Below, in pieces: positions 34,845 through 43,471 of a DNA stretch of 64,000 nucleotides; the first letter of the stretch is position 1; every line of letters starts with the position of its first letter. This DNA is from Cryobacterium ruanii. Lineage in GTDB: Bacteria; Actinomycetota; Actinomycetes; Actinomycetales; Microbacteriaceae. The notes beneath the pieces were generated by a model. It was not told the DNA's origin, did not search any database, and saw only the letters and a list, made by a program, of their open reading frames with translations. The stretch covers positions 62,001 through 126,000 of the forward strand of contig NZ_SOHK01000012.1 in assembly GCF_004404055.1 (NCBI RefSeq), given 5' to 3'. The position numbers and the translations under genes are program-made.

Positions 34845-34873
34845 ACAGGCAGGCCCCCGGGCCTGCCTGTTCT
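34845..34873 (+). terminator. terminator after tRNA-Tyr
   Basis: ACAGGCAGGCCC pairs perfectly with GGGCCTGCCTGT across a CC apex, followed by a short T-containing tail. The T tract is weak. Confidence 0.65.
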
Positions 34874-34902
34874 GGTTAATGCCCTGCCGGTAACGTGAGG
34901 GT

Positions 34903-35739
34903 ATGACGCATCCTGCCCCGACCGAGTTGCTCGACCTCGCGCGCACCATCGCCCTCACCGCCGGCGCTCTCGCCCACCGTCGCCGCGCCGAAGGCGTTGA
35001 GATCGCCGCCTCGAAGTCGTCGCCCGAAGACATCGTCACTGTGGCCGACCGCGAGGTCGAGCTGCTCATTCGCGGCCTGCTCGCCGACGCGCGACCGAAC
35101 GACGGCTTTTACGGTGAGGAATCCGACGCGACCGGCGGAACGAGCGGGCTCACCTGGGTGGTCGACCCCATCGACGGCACCGTCAACTACCTCTATGGCA
35201 TCCCGTTCTATGCCGTAAGCATCGCCGTTGTGCAGGGCGACCCCGACCCGGCCAGCTGGAACGCCCTCGCCGGTGCGGTCGTCAATCCAGCCGTCGGCGA
35301 GGTTTTCACAGCATCCGACGGTTCCGGTGCCTGGCTCGGCGACCAGCGACTGCACGTCAATCACGACGTTCCGCTCTCGTTGGCTCTGGCCGGCACCGGA
35401 TTCGGATACGCGGCGCCTCGGCGGGAATGGCAGGCGAACGTCGTGGGTGGCCTCATCGGCCACGTGCGGGACATCCGTCGGATCGGTTCGGCCGCTCTTG
35501 ACCTATGCTCGGTTGCCTGCGGGCGTCTCGACCTCTATTTTGAACGCGGTCTCAACCCGTGGGATCACGCGGCCGGTGCCTTGATCGCGCGCGAGGCGGG
35601 TGCCCGGGTCGGCGCTTTGCAAGCGGATGCCGAGGGTCGCGACCTCCTCATTGCCGCCGCTCCCGGCCTCTATGAGAAGTTCGAACCGGTGCTGGCCGGG
35701 CTGTTCAAACGCTTCCCATACGACACGAAAGCCGAGTGA
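34903..35739 (+). CDS. inositol monophosphatase family protein
   Basis: The 278-residue metal-dependent phosphatase has the metal site GEES near residue 72, the WVVDPIDGTVNYLYG motif near residue 88 and the second motif LNPWDHAAGALIAREAG. In actinobacteria such enzymes make myo-inositol for inositol lipids or mycothiol, but relatives act on histidinol phosphate or other substrates. It appears monocistronic. Confidence 0.92.
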   Translation: MTHPAPTELLDLARTIALTAGALAHRRRAEGVEIAASKSSPEDIVTVADREVELLIRGLLADARPNDGFYGEESDATGGTSGLTWVVDPIDGTVNYLYGIPFYAVSIAVVQGDPDPASWNALAGAVVNPAVGEVFTASDGSGAWLGDQRLHVNHDVPLSLALAGTGFGYAAPRREWQANVVGGLIGHVRDIRRIGSAALDLCSVACGRLDLYFERGLNPWDHAAGALIAREAGARVGALQADAEGRDLLIAAAPGLYEKFEPVLAGLFKRFPYDTKAE

Positions 35740-35900
35740 AACGTCGCCCATTTACCCCCGTTTGGGTGTGATTGGGCACTTTTCTCTGATATTCTCAGGT
35801 TTACGGGTTACCCTTAATCAATTCGTTATATTGCCATGTCGTCATTTGGCGTTTCTTAGTACAAATATCTGATCCCGTCCGCTACGCCGAAAGATGCACC

Positions 35901-37094
35901 TTGTCCCATCACACTCCATCCTTGGACACTTCCGTGTCCGGCGAGAGTGACGGCACCATTTTTCCACTAGAAGTTCCCGCTGCGCTCACCCGGCGCGAAC
36001 TGCGCGAGCGTGAGCGCGTGGCCTCCTCCGACACGGCACGGGCCGACGAAGACGTTGTTGACGTTATTCGACTCAGCCCCGCCGCCGACCTGCTCGCCGC
36101 CGACCTGGCCGAACCCGATGTCGAGGCAGCTGTCCTCATCGAGACCGACCGTACTGTCGCCGCCCTGCCGATCGCCGCCGCCGAGCCCACCGACTACGAC
36201 AAACTCCTGGCTCCCGGCGTGACACAGTCGATCCCGACCGTGATTCCCGCCGCCGGAGACCGCCCCCGCCGCCGCCAGCGCATAGAACACAAGCCCGGCG
36301 AGACCTTTGCCCCCGCGCGTGATTTCATTCCGGCTGGCTCGCTGAACCGCCGCACACCACGCGCACGCCCGCTCGGCAGCACTATGCGCAAGCGTGCAAC
36401 CAAGGGCGCCTCGATTCTCGCCATGTCGTTCGTGGCCCTGATGGCCGTGGCGACGTCGATCCCCGCTGAGGCGCTGCTGTCCTCGCAGGACGTACAGGCA
36501 TCCGCTTTGCAAGCCCAGCGCGCTCTGCCGGTCGATGAGTCCCAGAGCATGGATATGGCAGGTGGTGACACCATCACGGTCGAGCGCGACGGTTACGAGT
36601 CCACCACCATCGCCGAGGTTGCCGAGGCCAGCGGCATCCGCATGGAAGATACCTTCACCAACAATCCGAACGGCACCATTCAGTGGCCGTTCGCCGTTGG
36701 TGTGCACATCGGAGACCAGATCGGCTACCGCAACTGCGCCGGCTGTTCCTCAAACCATGGCGGGCAGGACTTCAACCCCGGTGTCGGCGCGCCGATTCAG
36801 GCCATCGCCGACGGTGTGGTCAGCCACGCCGAAGACGGCGAGGCCAGCCTCGGCGTACACATGATGATCGATCATATGGTCAACGGCGAGCTCATCACGA
36901 GCGTGTACGCGCACATGATCCATGGGTCGATGCTCTTCAAGGAGGGCGACGTGGTCAAGGTCGGCCAGGTCATCGGCAAGACCGGCAGCACCGGAATGTC
37001 GACCGGCCCGCACCTGCACTTCGAAATTCGCCAGGGTGGAATCACCGGCACTAAGATCGACCCGCTCGCCTGGCTTTACGCCAACACGAACTAA
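35901..37094 (+). CDS. M23 family metallopeptidase, membrane-anchored
   Basis: The 397-residue protein begins at a TTG with GAAAG upstream. The first 165 residues are a hydrophilic, acidic then basic cytosolic part; a membrane segment MSFVALMAVATSIPAEALL lies near residue 174; then a linker and an LytM/M23 domain. The zinc and catalytic residues are in NHGGQDFNPGVG and HLHFEIRQGG. The enzyme cuts peptidoglycan cross-bridges outside the cell. A long cytosolic N-terminus is unusual for M23 enzymes but common in Microbacteriaceae. Confidence 0.92.
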   Translation: MSHHTPSLDTSVSGESDGTIFPLEVPAALTRRELRERERVASSDTARADEDVVDVIRLSPAADLLAADLAEPDVEAAVLIETDRTVAALPIAAAEPTDYDKLLAPGVTQSIPTVIPAAGDRPRRRQRIEHKPGETFAPARDFIPAGSLNRRTPRARPLGSTMRKRATKGASILAMSFVALMAVATSIPAEALLSSQDVQASALQAQRALPVDESQSMDMAGGDTITVERDGYESTTIAEVAEASGIRMEDTFTNNPNGTIQWPFAVGVHIGDQIGYRNCAGCSSNHGGQDFNPGVGAPIQAIADGVVSHAEDGEASLGVHMMIDHMVNGELITSVYAHMIHGSMLFKEGDVVKVGQVIGKTGSTGMSTGPHLHFEIRQGGITGTKIDPLAWLYANTN

Positions 37095-37258
37095 CTCAAG
37101 CGCTCAGATGCGCCGGTCGGCGCGCGCAGAGTTCCTGCAAGTTCTTGCGTCCAAAGGTCGAACCCGCGGATAGACGCGAGAGTTTTTCTGTTTGCCCGCG
37201 AATTGTAGGAGTCATGCGCATTGGCCGGCGAAAATTCGCCCAAGTCGGGGCGCCAAGA

Positions 37259-38041
37259 CTATTCCGGCTCGGTTCGGCCGCGCATGAATGAGTCGAGCAG
37301 GCCCTTCGGCAGCGGAAACGGCGGCAGTCCGTCGAAGCTGAACAGGTCGGCATCATTGGTATCGACGCTCTCGAGCGCCACGACCTGGTCGTGTAGCAGC
37401 TCCATCTTCACGTCGAGGCGATTGGCGGCATCCGCTGCCTGCCGCAGGTCTTCGACGAGCGTGTCGGGCACGGTGCCGTTGTACTTGTAGAAGATCTTGT
37501 GCTCGAGGCTCGCCCAGAAGTCCATGGCGATGGTTCGAATCTGAATCTCTACGGTGACCGGCTGCACGCGGTCGGTCATGAACACCGGAATCGCGACGAT
37601 GAGGTGCAGGCTCTGGTAGCCGTTGGCTTTGGGCTGCTGAATGTAGTCCTTCTCGTGCAGCACCGTCACGTCGCGTTGCCCGGCGAGCAGGTCGCGGATG
37701 CGATAGGTGTCTGAGATGAAGCTGCAGGTGACGCGAATGCCCGCGATGTCCTGAATGCTGTCGCGGATGCCGTCCAGTTCGAGCGGATACCCCTTGCGGA
37801 TGGCCTTCTGCAGGATGCCTTCCGGTGACTTGAGCCGCGAGCTGACGTGCTCGATCGGGCTGTAGTCGTGGATCGAGCTGAATTCCTCTTTCAGAATGTT
37901 GATCTTGGTGAGCATCTCGTCGCTCGCGAACTTGTACGACATCATGAACCTGGTCAGCTCGAGCTTCAGCTCCCGCATGGCGGATACGGTGGCCAGCGCG
38001 GTGCTGCTGGCGTCACGGGGGCGGTCGACGGCGTCAGTCAT
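37259..38041 (-). CDS. small alarmone synthetase (GTP pyrophosphokinase family)
   Basis: The 260-residue protein has only a RelA/SpoT synthetase domain: DIAGIRVTCSFISDTYRIRD, GYQSLHLIVAIPV and TVEIQIRTIAMDFWASLEHK. There is no HD hydrolase, TGS or ACT domain, so it makes (p)ppGpp without degrading it. It is coupled to the upstream GH13 gene by a four-base overlap, an unexpected partner. Confidence 0.93.
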   Translation of the reverse strand: MTDAVDRPRDASSTALATVSAMRELKLELTRFMMSYKFASDEMLTKINILKEEFSSIHDYSPIEHVSSRLKSPEGILQKAIRKGYPLELDGIRDSIQDIAGIRVTCSFISDTYRIRDLLAGQRDVTVLHEKDYIQQPKANGYQSLHLIVAIPVFMTDRVQPVTVEIQIRTIAMDFWASLEHKIFYKYNGTVPDTLVEDLRQAADAANRLDVKMELLHDQVVALESVDTNDADLFSFDGLPPFPLPKGLLDSFMRGRTEPE

Positions 38042-39738
38042 GCCTGAACGGAGCGCAACCAGGCCGTAGCATCTCCCGGCAGGGTGCGGCCCTCGAGGCC
38101 TTCGCTCGCCAGCAGCACCTCGCCGTCGGGCAGCTGAACGGATGCCGTTCCCGTGTTGGCCACGATCGTCACGTCGCCGTTGCGATAGGACAGTACGTCA
38201 GGGCCGAAGCCAGCGAGCCACTCGACCGTGCCCGAAGCGAGGGCGTGCTCCCGGCGCAGCCGCAGTGCAAGCTTGTACAACTCGAGTGTCGATCCGGCGA
38301 CGCCGTTCTGCTGGTCTCGCGCCAGCCCGGCCCACTCGGCGGGCTGCGGCAGCCAGCTCTTCGCACCGGTGCTGAAGCCGAACGATTCGCCGGCGGCTTC
38401 CCACGGAATCGGCACGCGGCATCCGTCTCGCCCGTAACGCTCGCCCTGGGTGCGAAACCAGGTGGGGTCTTCGCGGGCATGATCGGGCAGGTCGACGGCT
38501 TCGGGCAGGCCGAGCTCCTCACCCTGGTACAGATAGCTCGACCCAGGCAGCGACAGCATTAAAGCGGATGCCGCGCGTGCGCGCCGCAACCCGAGCGCCG
38601 TGTCGGGCAGCCCGACCGTCTTCGGGCCGATGCCGTGCCCCTGCAAGTTGTCGCCGGTGAGGGCGAGCCGCGAGGCGTGGCGCACTACGTCATGGTTGGA
38701 GAGTACCCACGTGCTCGGTGCGCCCACATTGCCAAACGCTTCGAGCGACTCGTCGATGACGCTCTTCAGCTCCGCGGCGTTCCAGGGAGTCTCGAGGTAG
38801 GCGAAGTTGAAGGCCTGGTGCATCTCGTCGGGGCGTACCCATTTAGCCATCTGGCTGAGCGGGTCGACCCAGGCCTCGGCCGCGAGAACGCGGTCGCCGG
38901 GGTAAGCGGCGAGCACCTGGTGCCAGTCACGATAGATCTCGTGCACGCCATCCTGCGCCCAGTAGGGAGCGGTCAGCGGCGTCTCTGCCGTGATGCCCGG
39001 TTCCAAAACGGATGCCGGCGCCCCGCCCATACTGCCGCCCTCCGCGGGCGGCGTGTAATCGGGGAGGCCGGGAGCCTTGATCATGCCGTGCGCGACATCC
39101 ACTCGAAAGCCGTCGACGCCGCGATCGAGCCAGAAGCGCAGCACCGCGCGGAACTGCTCGCGTACCCAATCGCTGTCCCAGTCGAAGTCGGGCTGGCTGC
39201 TGTCGAATAAGTGCAGGTACCACTGGCCGGGGGTGCCGTCCGGATCGGTTGTGCGGGTCCAGGCCAGGCCTCCGAAGACGGACTCCCAGTTGTTTGGGGG
39301 GAGCTCGCCGTTCTCACCCTTGCCGTCACGGAAGGTGTAGCGGGCGCGTTCCTCACTGCCCGGGCCGGCGGCGAGGGCCGCCTGGAACCAACCGTGGTCG
39401 CTCGATGAATGGTTGGGCACGATGTCGACGATGACCCGGATTCCTAGGTCGTGGGCGGTGCGCTGCAGCACCTCGAAGTCGTCGAGGGTGCCGAACAGAG
39501 GGTCGACGTTGCAGTAGTCGGAGACGTCGTAGCCGGCATCGCGTTGCGGTGACGTATAGAAAGGAGAGAGCCAGACGGCGTCGACGCCGAGGTCTTTGAG
39601 TTGGGGTAGTCGCGCGCTGATGCCGGCGAGGTCGCCCATGCCATCACCGTTCGCGTCGGAGAATGATCGTGGGTAGATCTGATAGATAACGGCTGTGCGC
39701 CACCATTCGGTGCCGGAAGTCAGTTTGGTGCCAGTCAT
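38038..39738 (-). CDS. GH13 alpha-glucosidase (oligo-1,6-glucosidase type)
   Basis: The 566-residue enzyme has the GH13 regions in order: DIVPNHSS, the nucleophile in DGFRVDVAHG, the acid in LAAEAWVDP, and SNHDVVRHASRL. The start EWWRTAVIYQIYPRSF is typical of the GH13 subfamily hydrolysing maltose, isomaltose or sucrose. There is no signal peptide, so it acts in the cytosol. The exact linkage preference cannot be told. Confidence 0.93.
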   Translation of the reverse strand: MTGTKLTSGTEWWRTAVIYQIYPRSFSDANGDGMGDLAGISARLPQLKDLGVDAVWLSPFYTSPQRDAGYDVSDYCNVDPLFGTLDDFEVLQRTAHDLGIRVIVDIVPNHSSSDHGWFQAALAAGPGSEERARYTFRDGKGENGELPPNNWESVFGGLAWTRTTDPDGTPGQWYLHLFDSSQPDFDWDSDWVREQFRAVLRFWLDRGVDGFRVDVAHGMIKAPGLPDYTPPAEGGSMGGAPASVLEPGITAETPLTAPYWAQDGVHEIYRDWHQVLAAYPGDRVLAAEAWVDPLSQMAKWVRPDEMHQAFNFAYLETPWNAAELKSVIDESLEAFGNVGAPSTWVLSNHDVVRHASRLALTGDNLQGHGIGPKTVGLPDTALGLRRARAASALMLSLPGSSYLYQGEELGLPEAVDLPDHAREDPTWFRTQGERYGRDGCRVPIPWEAAGESFGFSTGAKSWLPQPAEWAGLARDQQNGVAGSTLELYKLALRLRREHALASGTVEWLAGFGPDVLSYRNGDVTIVANTGTASVQLPDGEVLLASEGLEGRTLPGDATAWLRSVQA

Positions 39739-39828
39739 CCTGAAATGTTACGGCATCACTGCTGGATGCCCGCAGCGTGGGGGAAGTGGTCCGGAGCGCG
39801 CTGTCGGGGTGATAAAGTTTCTAGGTTG

Positions 39829-39858
39829 CCAAAAACGCGGCATTGCTATCGTTTTTGG
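39829..39858. promoter_or_regulatory. perfect 9-bp inverted repeat before tRNA-Thr
   Basis: CCAAAAACG (39829-39837) and CGTTTTTGG (39850-39858) flank CGGCATTGCTAT, ending eight bases before the tRNA. A weak promoter (TTGCCA ... TATCGT) overlaps the left arm and spacer. It could be an operator, a hairpin or a leader structure. Confidence 0.4.
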
Positions 39859-39865
39859 TCGCTCT

Positions 39866-39937
<72 letters not shown>

Positions 39938-39968
39938 CAGGCTTGGAAGCGAACAGCCGACAAGTCGC

Positions 39969-40042
39969 GGCGGGGTAGCTCAGTTGGTTAGAGCACACGG
40001 CTCATAATCGTGGTGTCGCGGGTTCAATTCCCGCTCCCGCTA
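39969..40042 (+). tRNA. tRNA-Met (anticodon CAT, elongator type)
   Basis: The acceptor GGCGGGG pairs with TCCCGCT with G-U at both ends of the stem, the anticodon arm is CACGG-CTCATAA-TCGTG giving CAT, and the T-arm is GCGGGTTCAATTCCCGC. No initiator features such as GGG/CCC anticodon-stem pairs are seen. It lies 31 bases after tRNA-Thr, so the two are probably cotranscribed. Confidence 0.93.
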
Positions 40043-40047
40043 CAAAA

Positions 40048-40079
40048 ACCCCGGATTTCTGCGGAAGTCCGGGGTATTT
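40048..40079 (+). terminator. terminator-like hairpin after tRNA-Met
   Basis: ACCCCGGA (40048-40055) pairs with TCCGGGGT (40068-40075), followed by ATTTC. Confidence 0.7.
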
Positions 40080-40407
40080 CATCGCCGATGAGTGCCTTCG
40101 GGATTGCAATCGTACGCACGCTGGCCTTCGTCTTCGCGTGGTTCTGCAGGAGAACACCTTGACCACGTGCACGGATCACGTTGGTTTTGATTGCTCCAGT
40201 GCCGGCATCAAAGTCGAGTGCGGACCAACGGATGGCCAGGACTTCCCAGGGCCGGCAACCCGTGCCGGAGCGCGCCGCCACGTCCATCATCCGGAAGAGC
40301 ACAGCTCCACAGGCTTTGGCCGCCCCAGGGCCTTGCTTCTCGATGACCTCGCCGTCATCTACCGCGGCGGGGTCATCCTCCGGGCCATCGCGATCTGGAT
40401 GAAGCCG
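40080..40407 (-). pseudogene. tyrosine recombinase/integrase fragment next to tRNA-Met
   Basis: On the minus strand an open frame after a TGA at 40408-40410 reads VLFRMMDVAARSGTGCRPWE and then VLAIRWSALDFDAGTGAIKT, the segment around the first catalytic arginine of phage-type integrases, and HAKTKASVRTIAIPKALI. It then runs senselessly through the tRNA-Met terminator. The N-terminal SAM-like domain and the HxxR and Tyr boxes are missing. It points to a lost element once integrated at the tRNA-Met 3' end. Confidence 0.7.
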
Positions 40408-40460
40408 TCAGAAGACACGCCCGAGGGGGGCCCCGCTTGCCAGGTGCCGGACGGCCCGGG

Positions 40461-40934
40461 TTACCAGCGGCGGGCTGAGGAGGCGGAGATAATCGTGAGC
40501 AGCGCGTCACGCAGCGCGTCCGCGTTCTCGAGCTCGGGAAAGAGGTCGGCCTCGAGCGTGCGGGACTTCTGCCAGACGGCGGCGCCGGCATCCGTTCTGA
40601 CCACGGAGTGTCGCCGGGCATCGTGCTTGTCCCGGGTGCGCACGACGTAGCCCTCGCGCTCAAGTCGTTCGAGGGTGCGGGACATGGTCTGCGTCTGCAC
40701 GCGGGCGGCATGTGCGAGTTCGGTCTGGCTGAGCGGCCCCGACCCGAGCAGGTGCAGTGCGACCATGCCGGCGTGGGTAAGTCCCAGCGGGTCCAGCGCC
40801 TCCACCCAAGCGTGTTCGACCAGCCGCGCGGCGGTCGAGAGCAGGCGACCGGTCGGCCAGCAGACCATGGACTCCTGCAATGGCGCCGGTCTCGGCTCCT
40901 GCTCCGCCGAGGGTTCCGGATCAGGTGTGGTCAT
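40461..40934 (-). CDS. MarR family transcriptional regulator
   Basis: The 157-residue protein has a winged helix (LSQTELAHAARVQTQTMSRT, LERLEREGYVVRTRDKHDAR) between dimerisation helices. It is divergent from a TspO-like/MFS gene pair, with a palindrome in the 57-base gap, the usual arrangement of a MarR repressor controlling an efflux operon and itself. Confidence 0.9.
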   Translation of the reverse strand: MTTPDPEPSAEQEPRPAPLQESMVCWPTGRLLSTAARLVEHAWVEALDPLGLTHAGMVALHLLGSGPLSQTELAHAARVQTQTMSRTLERLEREGYVVRTRDKHDARRHSVVRTDAGAAVWQKSRTLEADLFPELENADALRDALLTIISASSARRW

Positions 40935-40962
40935 GCCCCTAATCTAGTGCTAGCGTCAACTA

Positions 40963-40976
40963 ATCAGCTAGCTGAT
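40963..40976. promoter_or_regulatory. candidate MarR operator
   Basis: ATCAGCTAGCTGAT is a 14-base perfect palindrome midway between the divergent MarR start (40934) and the TspO-like start (40992), just before the AGGAG site of the latter. Size and position suit a MarR dimer. Confidence 0.6.
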
Positions 40977-40991
40977 CAATAGGAGACTGAG

Positions 40992-41801
40992 ATGAAACAG
41001 AGCAGCGATCGTCTGCGCCAGACCGTGGTGCTGGTCAGTGCGATCCTGGCCATCGTGGGATCATTCATCGGTTCCGGCGCCGCCGGCGGAACCCCGATCC
41101 AGAACGCGTCGGGCGGGGCCCTGGCCGCCGACGCGACCCCGATCGCCCCCGACGGCCCGGCATTCGGCATCTGGACGCCGATCTACCTCGGCCTCATCGC
41201 CTACGCAATCTGGCAGTTCCTGCCGGCGCAGACAACGGATGCCCGGCAGCGCACCCTCGGCTACCCGGTCGCCGCGTCACTGGTCTTGAACGCGGCCTGG
41301 ATCCTCAGCATCCAGTTCGACCTGCTCGCACTCAGCGTCCCCGTGATCGTTCTGCTTCTGGCCGTGCTTATCCGGGCGTTCCATCTCACCCTCGCCTCGC
41401 GGCCGAAGAACCTGGTCGAGACGATCGTCGCCGACGGCACGATCGGTCTGTACCTGGGCTGGGTCAGCATCGCCACAGCGGCGAACGTGACGGCCGTGCT
41501 CGTCGCCGCCGGCTTCGGCGGCTTCGGCATCAGCCCGGACATTTGGGCAGTCGGGGTGATCGCGCTGGCCGGTCTGGTCGGCGTGCTGATCGCCCTCTCC
41601 GGGCGTGGCCGGCTCGCCCCCTCCGCATCCCTCTGCTGGGGACTCGCCTGGGTCGCCGTCGCCCGCCTCACAGGCACCCTCCTCTCCACCCCGGCCGCGG
41701 TCGCGGCCCTCGTCGCGGTGGTCGTCATTCTTACCGTCACCGTCACCATTCGCATCCGAAGCTCCTCCTCCACGTCGACACGGGGATTGGTACCCGCATG
41801 A
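40992..41801 (+). CDS. TspO/MBR-like (tryptophan-rich sensory) membrane protein
   Basis: The 269-residue protein has seven to eight predicted membrane helices, more than the five of classic TspO. The segment GPAFGIWTPIYLGLIAYAIW resembles the TspO core W-x-P-I-Y helix. It starts at an ATG with AGGAG six bases upstream and ends in an ATGA overlap with the MFS gene. The ligand or partner is unknown; co-regulation with an efflux pump is likely. Confidence 0.75.
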   Translation: MKQSSDRLRQTVVLVSAILAIVGSFIGSGAAGGTPIQNASGGALAADATPIAPDGPAFGIWTPIYLGLIAYAIWQFLPAQTTDARQRTLGYPVAASLVLNAAWILSIQFDLLALSVPVIVLLLAVLIRAFHLTLASRPKNLVETIVADGTIGLYLGWVSIATAANVTAVLVAAGFGGFGISPDIWAVGVIALAGLVGVLIALSGRGRLAPSASLCWGLAWVAVARLTGTLLSTPAAVAALVAVVVILTVTVTIRIRSSSSTSTRGLVPA

Positions 41802-43447
41802 CCAGCACCACCCCCTCCGCCCGCCGCCGGTGGGCGGGCCTCGTCTTCATCAGCGTCGCGGTCGCCCTGATCATCGTCGACTCCACGATCATCAACGTCG
41901 CCATCCCCTCGATCGTGGACGACCTGGGCATCACGTCGACCCAGGTGCAGTGGGTGCAGGAGAGCTACACGCTCGTCTTCGCCGCGCTCCTGCTCGTGTT
42001 CGGCACGCTCGCCGACCGCTTCGGGCGCCGCCGCATCCTGGTGCTCGGCGTGATCGTCTTCGCCACGGCATCCGTCTTCGCCGCATTCTCCCAGTCGGGC
42101 GACCTGCTGATCCTGGCCCGGCTGATCCAGGGCGTCGGCGGCGCGATGGTGCTGCCGACCACCCTGTCGATCATCAACGCCACCTTCCGTGGCCGGGACC
42201 GCGGCATCGCGTTCGCGATCTGGGGCTCGACCATCGGCGGCATGGTGGCCGTCGGCCCGCTGCTCGGCGGCTGGCTCACCACCTACTTCTCCTGGCGCTG
42301 GGCGTTCGGCATCAACGTGCCCCTCGGCATCGTCGTCATCATCGGCGTGCTGGTCTTCGTGGTCGAATCCCGGGATGCCGGGGAGCCCCGCCGCGTCGAC
42401 GTGGTCGGCGCCATCCTCTCGGTCATCACCAGCGCTTCGCTCGTCTTCGGGTTGATCGAGGGCCGCACCTACGGCTGGTGGCTCACCAACAACGCCCCAA
42501 CGGTCGGCGACTGGACCTGGCCGTACTCCGGGTCGATCATCCCGTTCGTCTTCCTGCTCACCATCGTTTCCGGGATCGCCTTCGTCTCCTGGGGGCTCTA
42601 CCGGCAGCGGGCCGGCCAGACCACCCTGCTCGCCTTCTCCCTGTTTGCGATCCCCTCGTTCCGCAACGGCAACATCGCCGCGATGATCGTGTCGCTCGGC
42701 GAATTCGGCATTATCCTCTCGCTGCCGCTCTGGTTGCAGAACGTGCTCGGCTATGACGCCCTGCAGACCGGTTTCGTGCTGCTCGCCCTCGCGCTGGGCT
42801 CGTTCGTGGCCAGCGGGCTGTCGGGCGCGTTCGGCAACAAGACCTCGCCGGAGACGATCGTACGCATGGGCATCGTCGCGGAGATCATCGGTGTCACCGG
42901 GCTCGGCATCGTCATCACCGCGGAAGCCACCTGGCTGGTGGTCGTGCCGTTCCTGTTCGTCTACGGGATCGGCGTCGGCCTCGCCACCGCGCAGCTGACC
43001 GGCGTGGTGCTCAAGGACGTCCCTGTGGCGCAGAGCGGCCAGGGCTCCGGCACCTCCAGCACCGCCCGGCAGATCGGGTCCGCGCTCGGAATCGCGGTGC
43101 TCGGCACTGTGCTGTTCACCGCGGTCGGCGCATCGCTCGACGCGAAGTTGTCCTCCGTGCCGGGCCTGCCGGCCCAGACCCAGACGCAAATCGTCGACGC
43201 AGTCGTGAACAGTGCCGGCTCCGCGATCCCGGCTCTCGAGGCGCAGAGCCCGGCTGTGGCGGATGCCGCGCGGGAGGCCTTCAGCGACGGAACCCGGTAC
43301 TCGGCCTTTGCCGCGGCCGGATTCCTCGTGCTCGGCTTCCTGGCGACGCTGCGGCTCTCCGGAACGGCGCCGCACCACGAGCAGCGCGAAGAGGAAGCGG
43401 CCGGTGAGAGCGTCACCGCGGCCCGCACGTCGGGGGAGCCGGTCTAG
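41798..43447 (+). CDS. MFS drug transporter of the DHA2 (14-helix) family
   Basis: The 549-residue protein starts MTSTTPSARRRWAGLVFISV. It has VDSTIINVAIPSI (helix 1), the loop motif LADRFGRRRILVLG, motif C-like GPLLGGWLTTYFSWRWAFGI, and enough hydrophobic segments for 14 helices. It should expel lipophilic compounds using the proton gradient. The ATG is preferred to the much longer open frame, which runs through the TspO-like gene. Confidence 0.93.
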   Translation: MTSTTPSARRRWAGLVFISVAVALIIVDSTIINVAIPSIVDDLGITSTQVQWVQESYTLVFAALLLVFGTLADRFGRRRILVLGVIVFATASVFAAFSQSGDLLILARLIQGVGGAMVLPTTLSIINATFRGRDRGIAFAIWGSTIGGMVAVGPLLGGWLTTYFSWRWAFGINVPLGIVVIIGVLVFVVESRDAGEPRRVDVVGAILSVITSASLVFGLIEGRTYGWWLTNNAPTVGDWTWPYSGSIIPFVFLLTIVSGIAFVSWGLYRQRAGQTTLLAFSLFAIPSFRNGNIAAMIVSLGEFGIILSLPLWLQNVLGYDALQTGFVLLALALGSFVASGLSGAFGNKTSPETIVRMGIVAEIIGVTGLGIVITAEATWLVVVPFLFVYGIGVGLATAQLTGVVLKDVPVAQSGQGSGTSSTARQIGSALGIAVLGTVLFTAVGASLDAKLSSVPGLPAQTQTQIVDAVVNSAGSAIPALEAQSPAVADAAREAFSDGTRYSAFAAAGFLVLGFLATLRLSGTAPHHEQREEEAAGESVTAARTSGEPV

Positions 43448-43471
43448 GACGGGTTTCCTAAAGCCTGGTGA

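Noticed and set aside
35740..35900. Possible c-di-AMP (ydaO) riboswitch before the M23 peptidase
   Set aside because: Such elements often precede cell-wall hydrolases, but I cannot find the conserved core; only AT-rich promoter-like sequence and GGGTTACCC are seen.
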